This document shows, in pieces, positions 10,801 to 19,805 of a stretch of DNA of 25,808 bases. This DNA comes from Saccoglossus kowalevskii (taxonomy: Eukaryota; Hemichordata; Enteropneusta; Harrimaniidae). A model generated the notes under the pieces. The model did not search any database. It was not told the origin of the DNA and saw nothing but the letters and a program-made list of their open reading frames with translations. Made by a program: the position numbers and the translations under genes. The DNA is taken from assembly GCF_000003605.2 (NCBI RefSeq), contig NW_003130854.1, positions 2,767,525 through 2,793,332 of the forward strand, read 5' to 3'. The first letter of the stretch is position 1. Each line of letters begins with the position of its first letter.

Positions 10801-10881
10801 CCATGGTTTCCAGTCTGTAGACTCGACGTACGCATTCACCTTGGTGAGAGTCTCCTCCGCTATAGCACTGTAGTCTGCCAT
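5299..10881 (-). CDS. START-domain lipid-transfer protein (STARD4/5/6 type), gene A, six exons
   Basis: Six minus-strand exons (10881-10792, 7084-7035, 6765-6636, 6451-6331, 6182-6086, 5428-5299) join in frame through GT-AG introns into a 205-residue protein from an ATG to a TAG. That is about the length of human STARD5 (213). The START domain fills the protein. Landmarks in order are the N-terminal helix ending DWKPWKTS, KGMEIVYKPS, LELIWDLKQHEKW, the family motif as LVSARDFIDL (STARD5 has ISPRDFVDL), GVEHPKY with VKGCVRANTYPSAIYLYP, and a C-terminal strand and helix INIFQLEGH-like segment (residue order NIFQLEGHLVPKTL). There is no signal peptide or transmembrane segment, so it should be a cytosolic carrier. 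The family binds sterols or bile acids; the ligand here is unknown. Gene B, 3.1 kb upstream on the same strand, is its paralog. Intron 1 (3.7 kb) holds a microsatellite and a hAT-like transposon; intron 5 holds a TIR element. The exon structure was assembled by eye. Confidence 0.9.
5636..6017 (+). mobile_element. MITE-like TIR element with homopolymer-rich ends, copy 1
   Basis: The left end reads TACGTAGAGGGGGG and then GGCAAGGG. The right end, reverse-complemented, reads TACGTAGAGGGGGG and then a G run and GGCAAGGG, so the element has terminal inverted repeats about 23-32 bp long. The roughly 330-bp interior has no ORF of note. It is a series of degenerate blocks alternating T runs with GTAAACTGTAAAA-like words (for example around 5740-5960). 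It lies wholly within intron 5 of START gene A. A diverged copy in opposite orientation is at about 22894-23231. The superfamily could not be assigned. Confidence 0.6.
6086..6182 (-). CDS. Gene A exon 5
   Basis: A 97-bp exon from the acceptor TGTGTAG to the donor GAGGG|GTAAGT, phase 2. It encodes the WTGVEHPKY...CVRANTYPSAIYLYPAE segment, whose counterpart in STARD5 carries HVEHP and GFVRG. Confidence 0.9.
6331..6451 (-). CDS. Gene A exon 4 with the START signature
   Basis: A 121-bp exon beginning NLMVIRSVSAP and containing LVSARDFIDLLGYK. The donor is T|GTGAGT, phase 1. It is about 60 percent identical to the matching exon of gene B by eye (24 of 40 residues). Confidence 0.92.
6636..6765 (-). 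CDS. Gene A exon 3
   Basis: A 130-bp exon from the acceptor TTGTAG to the donor GAA|GTAAGA, ending in phase 0. It contains YELDAPREKILELIWDL and ends EQIRE. It is one codon longer than the matching exon of gene B. Confidence 0.9.
7035..7084 (-). CDS. Gene A exon 2
   Basis: A 50-bp exon between the acceptor CTTTTACAG and the ideal donor GTAAGT. It reads KGMEIVYKPSSDFKGN plus two bases (phase 2). The length and phase are identical in gene B. Confidence 0.87.
7628..7812. repeat. (ATTT)n microsatellite with a 17-bp higher-order interruption
   Basis: About 185 bp of ATTT tetranucleotide repeat. Near 7723-7775 three successive units of ATAAATATTTATTTATT (17 bp) interrupt the pure array. Each is centred on the palindrome AAATATTT. 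Confidence 0.9.
8326..9871. mobile_element. Non-autonomous DNA transposon, hAT-like TIRs
   Basis: The left end CAGGGCCGTAGCTAGC (8326-8341) and the right end GCTAGCTACGGCCTTG (9856-9871) are inverted repeats matching at 15 of 16 positions. Termini of the form CAGGGCCG are typical of hAT-type elements. The 8-bp flanks (CGTTAAAT and CGTTTTCA) share only their first four bases, so a target-site duplication is not clear. The 1.55-kb interior has no transposase ORF but contains two full copies and a partial third of a unit of about 314 bp. It is inserted in intron 1 of START gene A. Confidence 0.6.
8598..9265. repeat. Internal ~314-bp direct repeat, two copies plus a partial third
   Basis: An ATGGC word begins diverged copies at 8598 and 8912, and ATGACTGCCC begins a partial copy at 9227, a spacing of 314-315 bp. 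Within each unit ACTGGGCCGAT, TATGATGATCATACATAT and the ATGGC...ACTGG...GGCCAT block recur in the same order. It makes up much of the interior of the 8326-9871 element. Confidence 0.8.
10792..10881 (-). CDS. Gene A exon 1
   Basis: Thirty codons from the ATG at 10881, starting MADYSAIAEETL and ending WKPWKTS. The donor is TCG|GTAGGT, phase 0. The aligned start of gene B (MSQYRSIAEDTL) supports this initiation codon. Confidence 0.88.
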
Positions 10882-11096
10882 GTTACAGCCGAGATTGGAA
10901 ATGAATTACCAGTGCACACAATCAGATACCACGTTGGACTGACGTGTCACAGGTTAATGTATTCCCCCAAAAGAGATTATTTATTCCAATGCAGCATCGT
11001 ATCATTAGCGATTAGAAGAGCACGTCTGGATTATGAATGGGGCGAGTTAACTCTGTAATTAGTGTGTGGCACAGACGATACACAATCAGCTTTGGA

Positions 11097-11103
11097 CTTT
11101 ATA
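11097..11103 (-). promoter_or_regulatory. Possible TATA box of START gene A
   Basis: The minus strand reads TTATAAAGTCC here, about 220 bp upstream of the gene A ATG. No matching motif was found at the same place in gene B. The assignment rests only on consensus and distance. Confidence 0.25.
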
Positions 11104-12832
11104 ACCATACCACCCGTGCACACGAACACGCTGACACGGTCGTACACGTGGCGTATGTAGGGTGTGCGGACGACAAGTCACGATTCTAGACTACATGTTT
11201 TCAATATTTGGTGGGGATTCGGTCAACTTGCCCAATCGCGGCCGTCGCAAAGAATATCACACAACGCATATTTCGCCCATTTTGGAGCGTTTTTGAACAC
11301 ATAAAAAATATAAACACTCGCACGTTTAGTCTTGTTGTGGATGTCTCTCCTAATAATTGAGATATTGCAAACTACCACCCTTTATCTGTTTTACAAACAT
11401 GAAGTTTATCGTCTATAGACGATGTCCACTACGGTAGGCATATAGGTGACCAATCATGGCAATGTTTCAGATGTCAGAATAATCGATATTAAATATATCA
11501 CTGTGTATGGGTGCTAGGGTGTACGCTTCACCCCTTTGAGTCATCTCAGTATGGTTCCCTCGATGACGGACTCAGGGTCGACCCGGGAAAGCAACACCAT
11601 ATTCTGCTTGTTTTTTACAAATAAAATAGTCCTTAAGCACAGCGTATTGCATTTCCTGGATTGTATTTTGACCGAGCCCGGGGTTGCCTGTCTTGCCTGT
11701 GCATCCAAGTCGAGGTGCGGAAGCGAACAGTAACTTGTGAGGGAGCAACTAGTAGATTTTGCCGGTGAGGTAAAATTTGAAACAACAAACTTAGGTTGAT
11801 TGTTTTATAAATTAATTTGCTTGTTCAAAAAAACGTAAAAAAATATAAAAAAATCGCTATAATGCAGCTTAGAACCTTAGTTTAATCACAGTTCCTCTCT
11901 CCCTCTCTCTATATATATAGGGACTATGGTTTAATAAGACATTGAAGTCAGTGGTTTTGATAGAAACGATGAAAATTTGATTTGAAAGACCGATCGAAGT
12001 AAAGAATGATTGATAAGTCGTGGAGGGGAAATACGAACCAAAAAATGTTAAAATTTACCATTGAAACAATCGCATAATGTGTTTTCATTCACGCGTGTTT
12101 TGTACAGACCGACCGGACTCACTGGGTCACTATGAAAGACGATGACCTTATAAAAAATACGGGTTTGACCAATAGAAAGTAAAGAAAGGAAAAAAATGCT
12201 TTGTTTTGAGATTGATTTTTTTCAGGATGATGTGGCTATAATGGTGTCTTTTCCTCTGTTATACATGTGTGCAATTGTTTTTTTGTTTTTTTGAATATAT
12301 GCTCAACACAATTTTCTCAGTCACGGTATGATTTCTGAAAAAATCTACCCCGAGTTTTTAATGGACAATCCCTGATAGAATAAATATCGCCGCGTGTATC
12401 ATACACATCCAAACGTTCAAAATGGTAAAGGGTGTCACGTGATCATAAGTTATGTCAATAATTCGTGGTTCATATTGGTGGCCGCTATTCGTCACGCCTT
12501 CTACTGGTTGGCTCAATGCATTCATGTAACAACATGATTTTAACATTATTGGTTGAATGTAAAATGGTCAAATAGAGCGTACTCGCGTACACATTGATAA
12601 AACCCAGAACACGAAAAGGGAGTAAAGGTTGTTATGTAAAATCGATTATTTTTTTATCATTATGCGATGGTCGCGATTGGTCACGGATTGTAGTCGGTAC
12701 GTTAGTCAATGTTAAAATAATCAAGCAGTTAATTATTCAAACTAATTAAACGTAACTAATTATTACTTGAATCTGGGTAGTTGTATCTGCACAAGTAGCT
12801 ATTTACATAGATTCAGAATGCCACTTTAATGT

Positions 12833-13225
12833 GTGCAGTGCACTTTAGTTCAAACATCGAGACCTTTCTACTGTAATTGTATAAAACGTGCACAGTCGCA
12901 AAAAGTATATAATTTCGTTTGTGCACCGCACCAATTGTCGTTGACCGAGTGTCGCAGTGAAGAAATCGAATCAGGGAACGTCTTTCACAGGTTCCCAGCT
13001 GAATTTCACTCACAACAGCGCCCTAAGCGTGCACCCGGAAATTTCGAAAAAAAGCTCATTTTTTATTGTCGACTAACAAGAAATTACTATGCAAGTCTGA
13101 TAGCTACTAATACCATATATAAAGATGATATTTCAATTGGGCTGAATAAAGTAGGAATGTCTTGTAAATTTTCTATTTCGAACGCCTCTGTTTACACAGC
13201 TTGCAATTCGTCGATAAAAGTTTGA
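12833..13225 (+). pseudogene. Possible THAP-like fragment in a 130-residue open frame
   Basis: This 130-codon plus-strand frame has CAPHQ at residues 30-34, a Cys at 40 and VFHRFPAEF at 50-58. The (S/V)FHRFP motif, following Cys residues by about 15-25 positions, is characteristic of the N-terminal part of THAP zinc fingers. Here the upstream C-x2-4-C pair is not properly formed, and the downstream invariant Trp, Pro and C-x2-H are not evident. The basic QQRPKRAP stretch follows. It could be a decayed THAP/P-element-type fragment, or chance. Confidence 0.2.
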
Positions 13226-13766
13226 CGTAGATGGCGCAATGACGCAAGCGACTTAACACGTGAATTGTTTGCATGAAAATATATACTCTCGTATTATTGA
13301 TTGCGTGCAGAGTTCCTGTTTCTGGAAAATAAAAATACACAACCATCGCAATCAGCAAAATCAGAAAAGTTTGTCCGTTACTAAGCTTCATATGTATGCG
13401 AGGCTTATTAATATGCATTTATGACAAATGTAGCCATCTAACTAGGCATATGGACATAATCAAGATATATTCAAGTTTATCACTAACGTAATTGATGCAC
13501 GGCGCGGTATAAAATAGAATGTATATAGCCTATTCAGTGGTATCCCATCAAAACTCTTCAATGTTACCCACGCACACGCGTGCAATGGTAAAAATGTTTT
13601 GAGTAATTATAGAGCAATTCAGTTGTTAGTTTTTTGGGGAAATGACACATACAATCGTCAGTGAAAGCACGTCAGAGAGAGGTTTGACAAAACTGGATTT
13701 TAATCGAAGGCGCCCACTAGAGACCTGGATGCAATCCGGCGTCCTTATTTTTTCACTTGCAAGTGC

Positions 13767-13772
13767 TTTATT
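13767..13772 (-). terminator. Candidate polyadenylation signal of START gene B
   Basis: AATAAA on the minus strand, about 212 bp past the stop codon of gene B. The distance is close to that of the candidate signal of gene A. Confidence 0.3.
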
Positions 13773-13983
13773 AAAGTGCTTAATTTTTCCATAAAGATGG
13801 ATAAGTAGGTTTATCGGAAACACAATTATATTTTCCCTGGCGGCAGGGACTCATTCGGTATATAGCGGACATTGCGATCAGATCATGCTTCATTTGCACG
13901 GTTGTGTGGGCAAATCACTGTTTAACAACACACACATTTCGCGCTTGCGTGGTGGGACGACCATCGCCTTTCAATTATCATAA

Positions 13984-14143
13984 TCATAGACTCGCATCAT
14001 CGTCGGGTTGTGAGTCGATAGCCTTCACTAAATCGTCGTAACCATTGGTTTGGAATATTGTTAAGGCACGGTCGGTAATCGCCCTAGGCCAGGTATGCCC
14101 GTCCAGTTGTAGTATTTGAACACAACGTGACCTTTGTGGCTGC
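13984..14143 (-). CDS. Gene B exon 6 (terminal)
   Basis: The acceptor ATTCACAG leads into QPQRSRCVQILQLDGH and then the C-terminal helix, the acidic tail and the stop at 13986-13984. Confidence 0.9.
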
Positions 14144-17100
14144 CTGTGAATAATAAGTAATAAAATAAAATTTATAATCACTGTAGAACCAGAAAATAAA
14201 TAGTCGTCGTTCAAATCAATTACTAGTAGTTTCCCACGCGGTGTGGGTGCGTCGTATAAGGTCCGTGGTTGCGAGAAAGTTGGATGTGTGGCAAACAAAC
14301 TTTGGAGTGCGAAATCAGGGTGAACAAACTTTGATGCGCCAAATCAGTAAAGGAATCGGTGTCGTAAATGGCAGCAAAATGTCCGCTTGAAACATATAAA
14401 GTGTAGTCATTTCAAATCACTGAAAATATTTTCACGTGTATCCAAAACTTTTTTGTTTACATTCAGGTTTTGTTTTGTTTTTTCTATATAGTATATTTGT
14501 ATCAATACCATGACTGACTCTTAAAATATAGAGATTAAATAATAGCCGACTTCTATTTTAAGTGTGGGCTTTTATCTGTTTCACTAGAGAATTTGCTCAT
14601 CGTTTACGACTGCAATGGTTCCTTTTCTGATTTGTGGTGAGCACAATTCTGCTGACATGCAAAATATCGAATTTTACTCATCATTTACCGCGATGTGACC
14701 TTTGCGTTTTGACCAAGACGTAACAAATGTATGTCAAGCGTGCGTTCTCCTGATATACTTACCCATCTACTGCGTATAAAAACATGGCGGATGGATACGT
14801 CACGCCTCGGACACAACCGCGTGTTGGCTTTCGGTAGTCATCGTGTTCCACACCTTTCCCTGTCAGTAATAGTAATAATTGTCATGTGATTAACATAATT
14901 AATAATTTTATTCAGGTTAGGCCTCTCTAATTGGTTAATAAATTATGATAATTTTTAAAAATGGTTGTGGCCCGATAACCTATATCGGTATGATAATATA
15001 TGAACGCCGAAGTAAATTTAGTTTCTCTTGAAGTACTTGTATGTTTGATCTTGTGACAGCGTCATGTTCTTTTCTGTTTTGTCTGGCCAACTGTCAATAC
15101 TAAATTCAGTATGTGCTGGTTATACTTACAGTATAGTATGAGTAGATTCCGTTCTTGGTAACGTTTGTAACCTATCACGTCGATAAACTCGCGAGGCGAT
15201 ATCAACCCCTTTAAGTAAGGCACGGACACTGTGCGGATTACTTTAAGGTCCTGTAAACAATTGACAAAATATAATATGGGGGTATCTATGTTCGTTTCTG
15301 CTACAAATGAAACCCCGAGTCACATACATTGTCCGCTGTACATGTTTTATGCAAATCGGTTCCTGCTTCAGTTTATGTTATAAAATCTATTAATAATTTA
15401 TCGCACTATATATTAAAATATACTCCTACTGTTTTGAGGTTCATTTCAACAAAATTTCCACCCCTCGGGGCACCAGTAAAAAAATAACAATGGGTATACA
15501 AGGCATCCTTTTTGACAAATTCGGGAATCAAATGGAACGTATTTTTGCTGTGTTGTGAAATGTGGTAATGATAGATCCATTTCACCTTGATTTGGATTTG
15601 GATTCGTAAATTTATTTTAAAGCGGCGGGGGGGGGGGGGGGTCGTGACCTGCGCATGCGTTAGATCGCCATAGCGTGTCGTTGTTCACAAAAAAGCGTCT
15701 ACTCATGAGCCTTTGCGTTTTAGCGTGTGTTGTTATCGTCGCTTGGGACTCAAATCCCGCGCGTGCGCAGGTGGCGACCCTCTCACTTTAAGGGGTAGGT
15801 TTTGAAAAATTTGGTCGAAAGGGTGGTGATTTTTCACATTTTTACGAACAACATTGTCGTGAAAAGTCGTGCCTAACCTCGTCAATTGTTTCAATACATC
15901 CCATTCTATCCACCGACTCGTGCCATTTCATATGTTTTTCCAGGTCCCATATCAAATCAAGTGCTCTCTCCGGTGAGGCTGCTAACTCATATGTCGATCT
16001 GTACCTACAGATTAAGGAAAAACACATAATAATTCGTCCCACCACTGACGTCTTCATTTATATTTGAACAATACGGCGCAGATGCATGGGATTTCGAAAC
16101 AGTAAACATTTGCACAAATGGACTATTTTATTTTATTTTATTACGATTCATTTTCGCATCTTTTTGCTCTATTAATTAATTATAAATAAAAATAAATATA
16201 TAAACGCTCGTCAACGAAGCAGCAACAACAGATCGTGTACTCATTACAAGCCATAACTTTAACTAAGTTTAGCTTCCGGTGTAATTTCTTCAATTGCTGA
16301 CAAATTTAGCAGAGCTAGAAGCTAGATGTGCGACACTTACACTTTTCCGTGGAAATCTAAGGAGTCCTTGCATGTGATGGTCAACCCTCTCTACATACAA
16401 AAGAAAACAAAGAAAATAATTGTCGTACGACCACGTACGGGTGAGTGTATAAAAGAACTTGATTCATGTTTATAGGGATTTTTTTTTCAAAATAATTTTT
16501 TAAAATAAAAAAAAGAAGTCTAACTACCCTGTGTTTCTGATTAGTCTGTTCATGACCCCCGGGTAATGAAAACAAAATCACGAAATTTAGAAATGCCCGA
16601 CAGTTTCGCTTAAAAAGCTATTGTTTTGTTTTTCTAATTGGAAAATACACTCCAACTTCGAGACCTTCTAACTTAGAATACTAGATTATTATAATGGATA
16701 TCGTATAAATGTACAATATCTCGCTCCTTTTTGACCCCAGTTCTGACCTATAGTAGGGGTGAATGGCCTGCTTAAACTGTCAGCAAACTAAAATTTAGCT
16801 GTATACCCCAATATGAAAGTGAATAAAGCGACATTAGTGGGGTAACCCCTTCTATGGAAATATTCTACTAATTCTAAAATAATAACAATGACGTATACAA
16901 TCTACCAGCATAATAATAACCTGACTGTCAACACATATACATTCAGCTTTCATTGGATGCATTGCGAGCGTCTACTTCAGGGTCGTCAAATATACTAATA
17001 GTTTAAGTGTTTTGTGTTGCGGGACGACCTCGGTTAAGCACGCAGTGCTCTTCGTCCAGTCGTTCAGGTTTGTTTCATTTAGACTTTATTTTGCACACAA

Positions 17101-17646
17101 TTATATTTCAATGACATTTGCAGAGAGGCTTTCCACGAGCAATGCTTGTCCGCTCACAAATGCGGACCGAAAGAAACATATGACGCATCGTCACATGTCT
17201 GGTCTGCTCGCTGTGGCATAAACACCTCCGCGTTCTATATATATATATACACACCTTTAAATTATAGTGTCAACACGGCCCAGCATTGTCTACTAATATA
17301 GCGCATGTCACGCTGGTGTCAGAAATCATGACATTATGTGAGTGGAGTCAAGCTAAACATGTCCGTCAACAGTCGTGCCGTGTGGTTGCGGAAATGCAAA
17401 TCCACATACCCCGGGTCTGGTAGGTTACTAATTAGAGTGGTTCTGCCGAATGGGTTCAGTTTGAATTGACTATATAAACGCCGGCTGTAACAGATCAACA
17501 CTACTTTGCCAGATGAGACCGAATCCTTTGCTGAGTAGACGCATAGAGAGACTCACCGATGTTTTACATGGTTTCCAGCCATCCGATCTCGCATACTCTT
17601 CCACTCTGAGCAGCGTATCTTCGGCAATAGACCGGTACTGCGACAT
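13984..17646 (-). CDS. START-domain lipid-transfer protein (STARD4/5/6 type), gene B, six exons
   Basis: Exons 17646-17557, 16390-16341, 16004-15878, 15250-15130, 14859-14763 and 14143-13984 join in frame into 214 residues ending in TGA. Landmarks are the N-terminal helix MSQYRSIAEDTL...GWKPCKTS, RGLTITCKDS, LDLIWDLEKHMKWHES, the START signature as LISPREFIDV (Glu replaces the usual Asp), GVEHDDYRKPTRGCVRG, TYPSAMFLY, and the C-terminal VQILQLDGHTWPRAITDRAL. The protein then carries a short acidic tail (DSQPDDDASL) that gene A lacks. All five intron phases equal those of gene A. No signal peptide or membrane segment is present, so it should be a cytosolic lipid carrier; the ligand is unknown. 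Three in-frame ATGs lie just upstream (from 17667). The aligned start of gene A favours 17646. Confidence 0.9.
14763..14859 (-). CDS. Gene B exon 5
   Basis: A 97-bp exon from the acceptor CTGACAG to GATGG|GTAAGT, phase 2. It encodes KGVEHDDYRKPTRGCVRG and TYPSAMFLY. Confidence 0.9.
15130..15250 (-). CDS. Gene B exon 4 with the START signature
   Basis: A 121-bp exon starting DLKVIRTVSVP and containing LISPREFIDVIGYK. The donor is T|GTAAGT, phase 1. Confidence 0.92.
15641..15778. repeat. Short inverted-repeat (MITE-like) element in gene B intron 3
   Basis: GTCGTGACCTGCGCATGCG at 15641-15659 and CGCGTGCGCAGGTGGCGAC at 15760-15778 are inverted repeats matching at 16 of 19 positions. A run of about 15 G lies just outside the left end. 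TATCGTCGCTT and the (A/G)TGCGCAGGTG core recur near 5010-5068, and the right end overlaps a 69-bp sequence also found at 19527-19595. Confidence 0.5.
15878..16004 (-). CDS. Gene B exon 3
   Basis: A 127-bp exon from the acceptor CTGTAG to the donor GAG|GTTAGG. The donor has T where most others here have A, so it is slightly weak. It contains YELAASPERALDLIWDLEK and ends ETIDE. Confidence 0.88.
16341..16390 (-). CDS. Gene B exon 2
   Basis: A 50-bp exon between TATGTAG and GTAAGT, reading RGLTITCKDSLDFHGK plus two bases, phase 2 as in gene A. Confidence 0.86.
17557..17646 (-). CDS. Gene B exon 1
   Basis: Thirty codons ending GWKPCKTS at the donor TCG|GTGAGT, phase 0. It is 16 of 30 residues identical to gene A exon 1. 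Confidence 0.88.
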
Positions 17647-18396
17647 TCTAAATGTATAAGTCATCACACCATACTACTTGTTTCACTTTTCCTACCTATA
17701 CTCATGAATACATTTTGTCACGTGACGTCTGTAGTATACGTATTGATATTATTAAGCGTACATGCGCTGTAAAACACGCACGGGTACCAGATTTAGGTTT
17801 CGATTAGGTTTTCGCTGTTAGTCTAGTTGGCCTAAAACTCTAATCTAATAAGAGCCCGAATCTAAATCGAATTAAAAACAAAAGACAGATTAAACGCGTG
17901 AACAATATGATTATGTCACGTGATTCCTCGGTACAATCCCGGAACCCCTTTCAAATCTTACGGTTTCTACAGATCTCTGAAGAAAACTGATTTCCACCAT
18001 GCATGCCTCGACAACGGTGACGATGTTCCCACGCCACCCATACCATATAAATATATATATTGTCATCGTAAACATACTAAGTTTCGTGTTCGATCGAGTA
18101 TTATATATAAAAAATGTAATTCTCGGATTGTCACTAATAAATTCGATTTCCATTTGTCAACAGGAAATAGAAAATTTAAATTCAAGTGTTCTTGATTTTT
18201 GTACACTACGTGTGATATGTCCAATGTGTATCATGCAATACATACGAGTTAAATATTTAATAACATCACGAATTGTATTATGAATCCTGAATATTTATAC
18301 ATGAGTTGATGAAATTACGAGAAAACTGTTAGTATAGTGAGACTATCGGTATAGAATGACCAATTCCTGTTAAAAAATATAAATGATTATCTAACC
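17647..18396. other. Region upstream of gene B
   Basis: Promoter-side flank of gene B. No clear TATA box and no coding sequence were recognised. Overlapping open frames on both strands at 17911-18283 lack domains and splice context. Confidence 0.4.
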
Positions 18397-18440
18397 AGGG
18401 TCGGATACAGGATTTTTTTTGGGGAGGGGGTCCAAACTTT
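18397..18440 (+). mobile_element. Possible transposon left terminus
   Basis: CAGGGTCGGATACAGG followed by a T run and GGGGAGGGGG closely resembles the ends of several animal DNA transposons that begin CAGGG-CGGATCCAGG (recalled). The matching inverted end was not found in the window, so this may be a solo or truncated end. Confidence 0.35.
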
Positions 18441-19505
18441 AAAGTCGCCAGACTAAGTTAATATAAAATAATCCAACTTTTAACTAAACGTTTGTTTTAT
18501 AGTTGTTTTTATATGGTGAATATGGATGTATCATCAATTCACGCGGTTTAGCTTCGTTTATAAATTTATTTAACATTATCAAAATACTCAATCTGAGCTA
18601 CTGTGAAGTGTTTTTTTCAAGTTGATTATGTATAACTCGAGATATACACATAAGACCAAATTGGGGAATTGGATGACATCACTGGATGGCCAATACACAG
18701 AAGAGAACATGGTATCTAAGTGTGAAACTATTACACCGTTATAATCCGAGGTCAAAAGAAGAAAGTCCATACTACTTAACGATTGCAAATGGTAACAGTC
18801 CACCCAATAATAAATTTGAATCAATGGAAAGTATTTCAGTTAGCTTACAAACTGTATCAACTCGTAAGAAAAATTACTTCATTGAAGAAATAGAAATGTT
18901 AAGAGAATAATTATCTCAACCAGACAAGAATAAATAACATTGCGAAAATCAAAGATGATGACATCGTTAACTTAGTAAAAGGGATGTTGCAAATGAATGT
19001 TCCCTGAGACTTGCGTAATGATGAAGACAAATTTCAATTTGTAGATTATTACAAATATTTAAAATCAGCAACACAGGGAACACCATGCAAGTGCGAACCT
19101 ACACTTGACCTGTATTATTGGCCAAACAATTCATAGATGCCCCCTCAAAGTAGACCCGTTTGATATCATCCAATAAAAGAACGCTGCTGTTTTTTCAGCT
19201 AATGATCATATCTCACACAATATGATGGTAATAACAATTTCAAAGATACAACAACAGATTTGGCGATACCAGCTACAAATCCAGCAAAACCACAACATAA
19301 GCTCATTTACAGTCGAACCATTTTATTTTTAACCACGTTATGGATAATATCCATTGGAACACGAATAATTTGAGACTTGATGCATATACCAATTGGACCT
19401 AACTACTATGCAAAGATAACAAAATAACCGAACTCTGAAATTAACAATAGAGGAGAAATTAAATATACCTTTGCCAAATTTCACAAATGTGTATTGTAAA
19501 TGGTA

Positions 19506-19616
19506 GAATTTGGGAGGATACACTTGCGCAGGTGGCAACCTTCCCACTGTAAGGGTTAGGTTTTGAAAAAAATTGTCGCGGGGGTGGTGATTTTTGAATT
19601 TGGGAGGATACACTTG
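19506..19616. repeat. 21-bp direct repeats flanking a 69-bp dispersed sequence
   Basis: The same 21-bp word (beginning GAATTTGGGAGG) occurs at 19506-19526 and 19596-19616. The 69 bp between them (19527-19595) match 15766-15834 in gene B intron 3 over the same length, sharing CGCAGGTGGC, GGTAGGTTTTGAAAA-like and GGGTGGTGATTTTT words. Confidence 0.75.
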
Positions 19617-19764
19617 TTAAAAAAATAGAGTGGTAAATTCATAAATTAATTTGAGGTGATAATTCTAAAAGACTATTCAAAAAGGTTTTGGATAGTGAAA
19701 AAAAATTAATGACACGTATCGGTTTAATATGGGAGATGCTCATTACATGGACGTGGATAATTTA

Positions 19765-19805
19765 ATGCCACCACTGTTGACATCATAGGTAACATGTCCC
19801 ATTTA
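19765..19805 (+). repeat. Solitary diverged unit of the 51-bp repeat
   Basis: ATGCCACCACTGTTGACATC, then ATAGGTAACATGTCCCATTT, matches the tandem unit found 1.7 kb downstream with few changes. It then diverges. Confidence 0.75.

Larger units (their letters stand above)
10882..13766. other. Intergenic region between the two START paralogs
   Basis: About 2.9 kb upstream of gene A and downstream of gene B. It contains a possible TATA box, a CT/AT microsatellite near 11895-11920 and a plus-strand open frame (12833-13225) with a weak THAP-like motif. No third START exon was seen on either strand. Confidence 0.5.

Noticed and set aside
19338-19613. Minus-strand 91-codon frame containing repeated YPPKF
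   Set aside because: The repeated residues come only from the 21-bp flanking duplication; no domain or leader is present.
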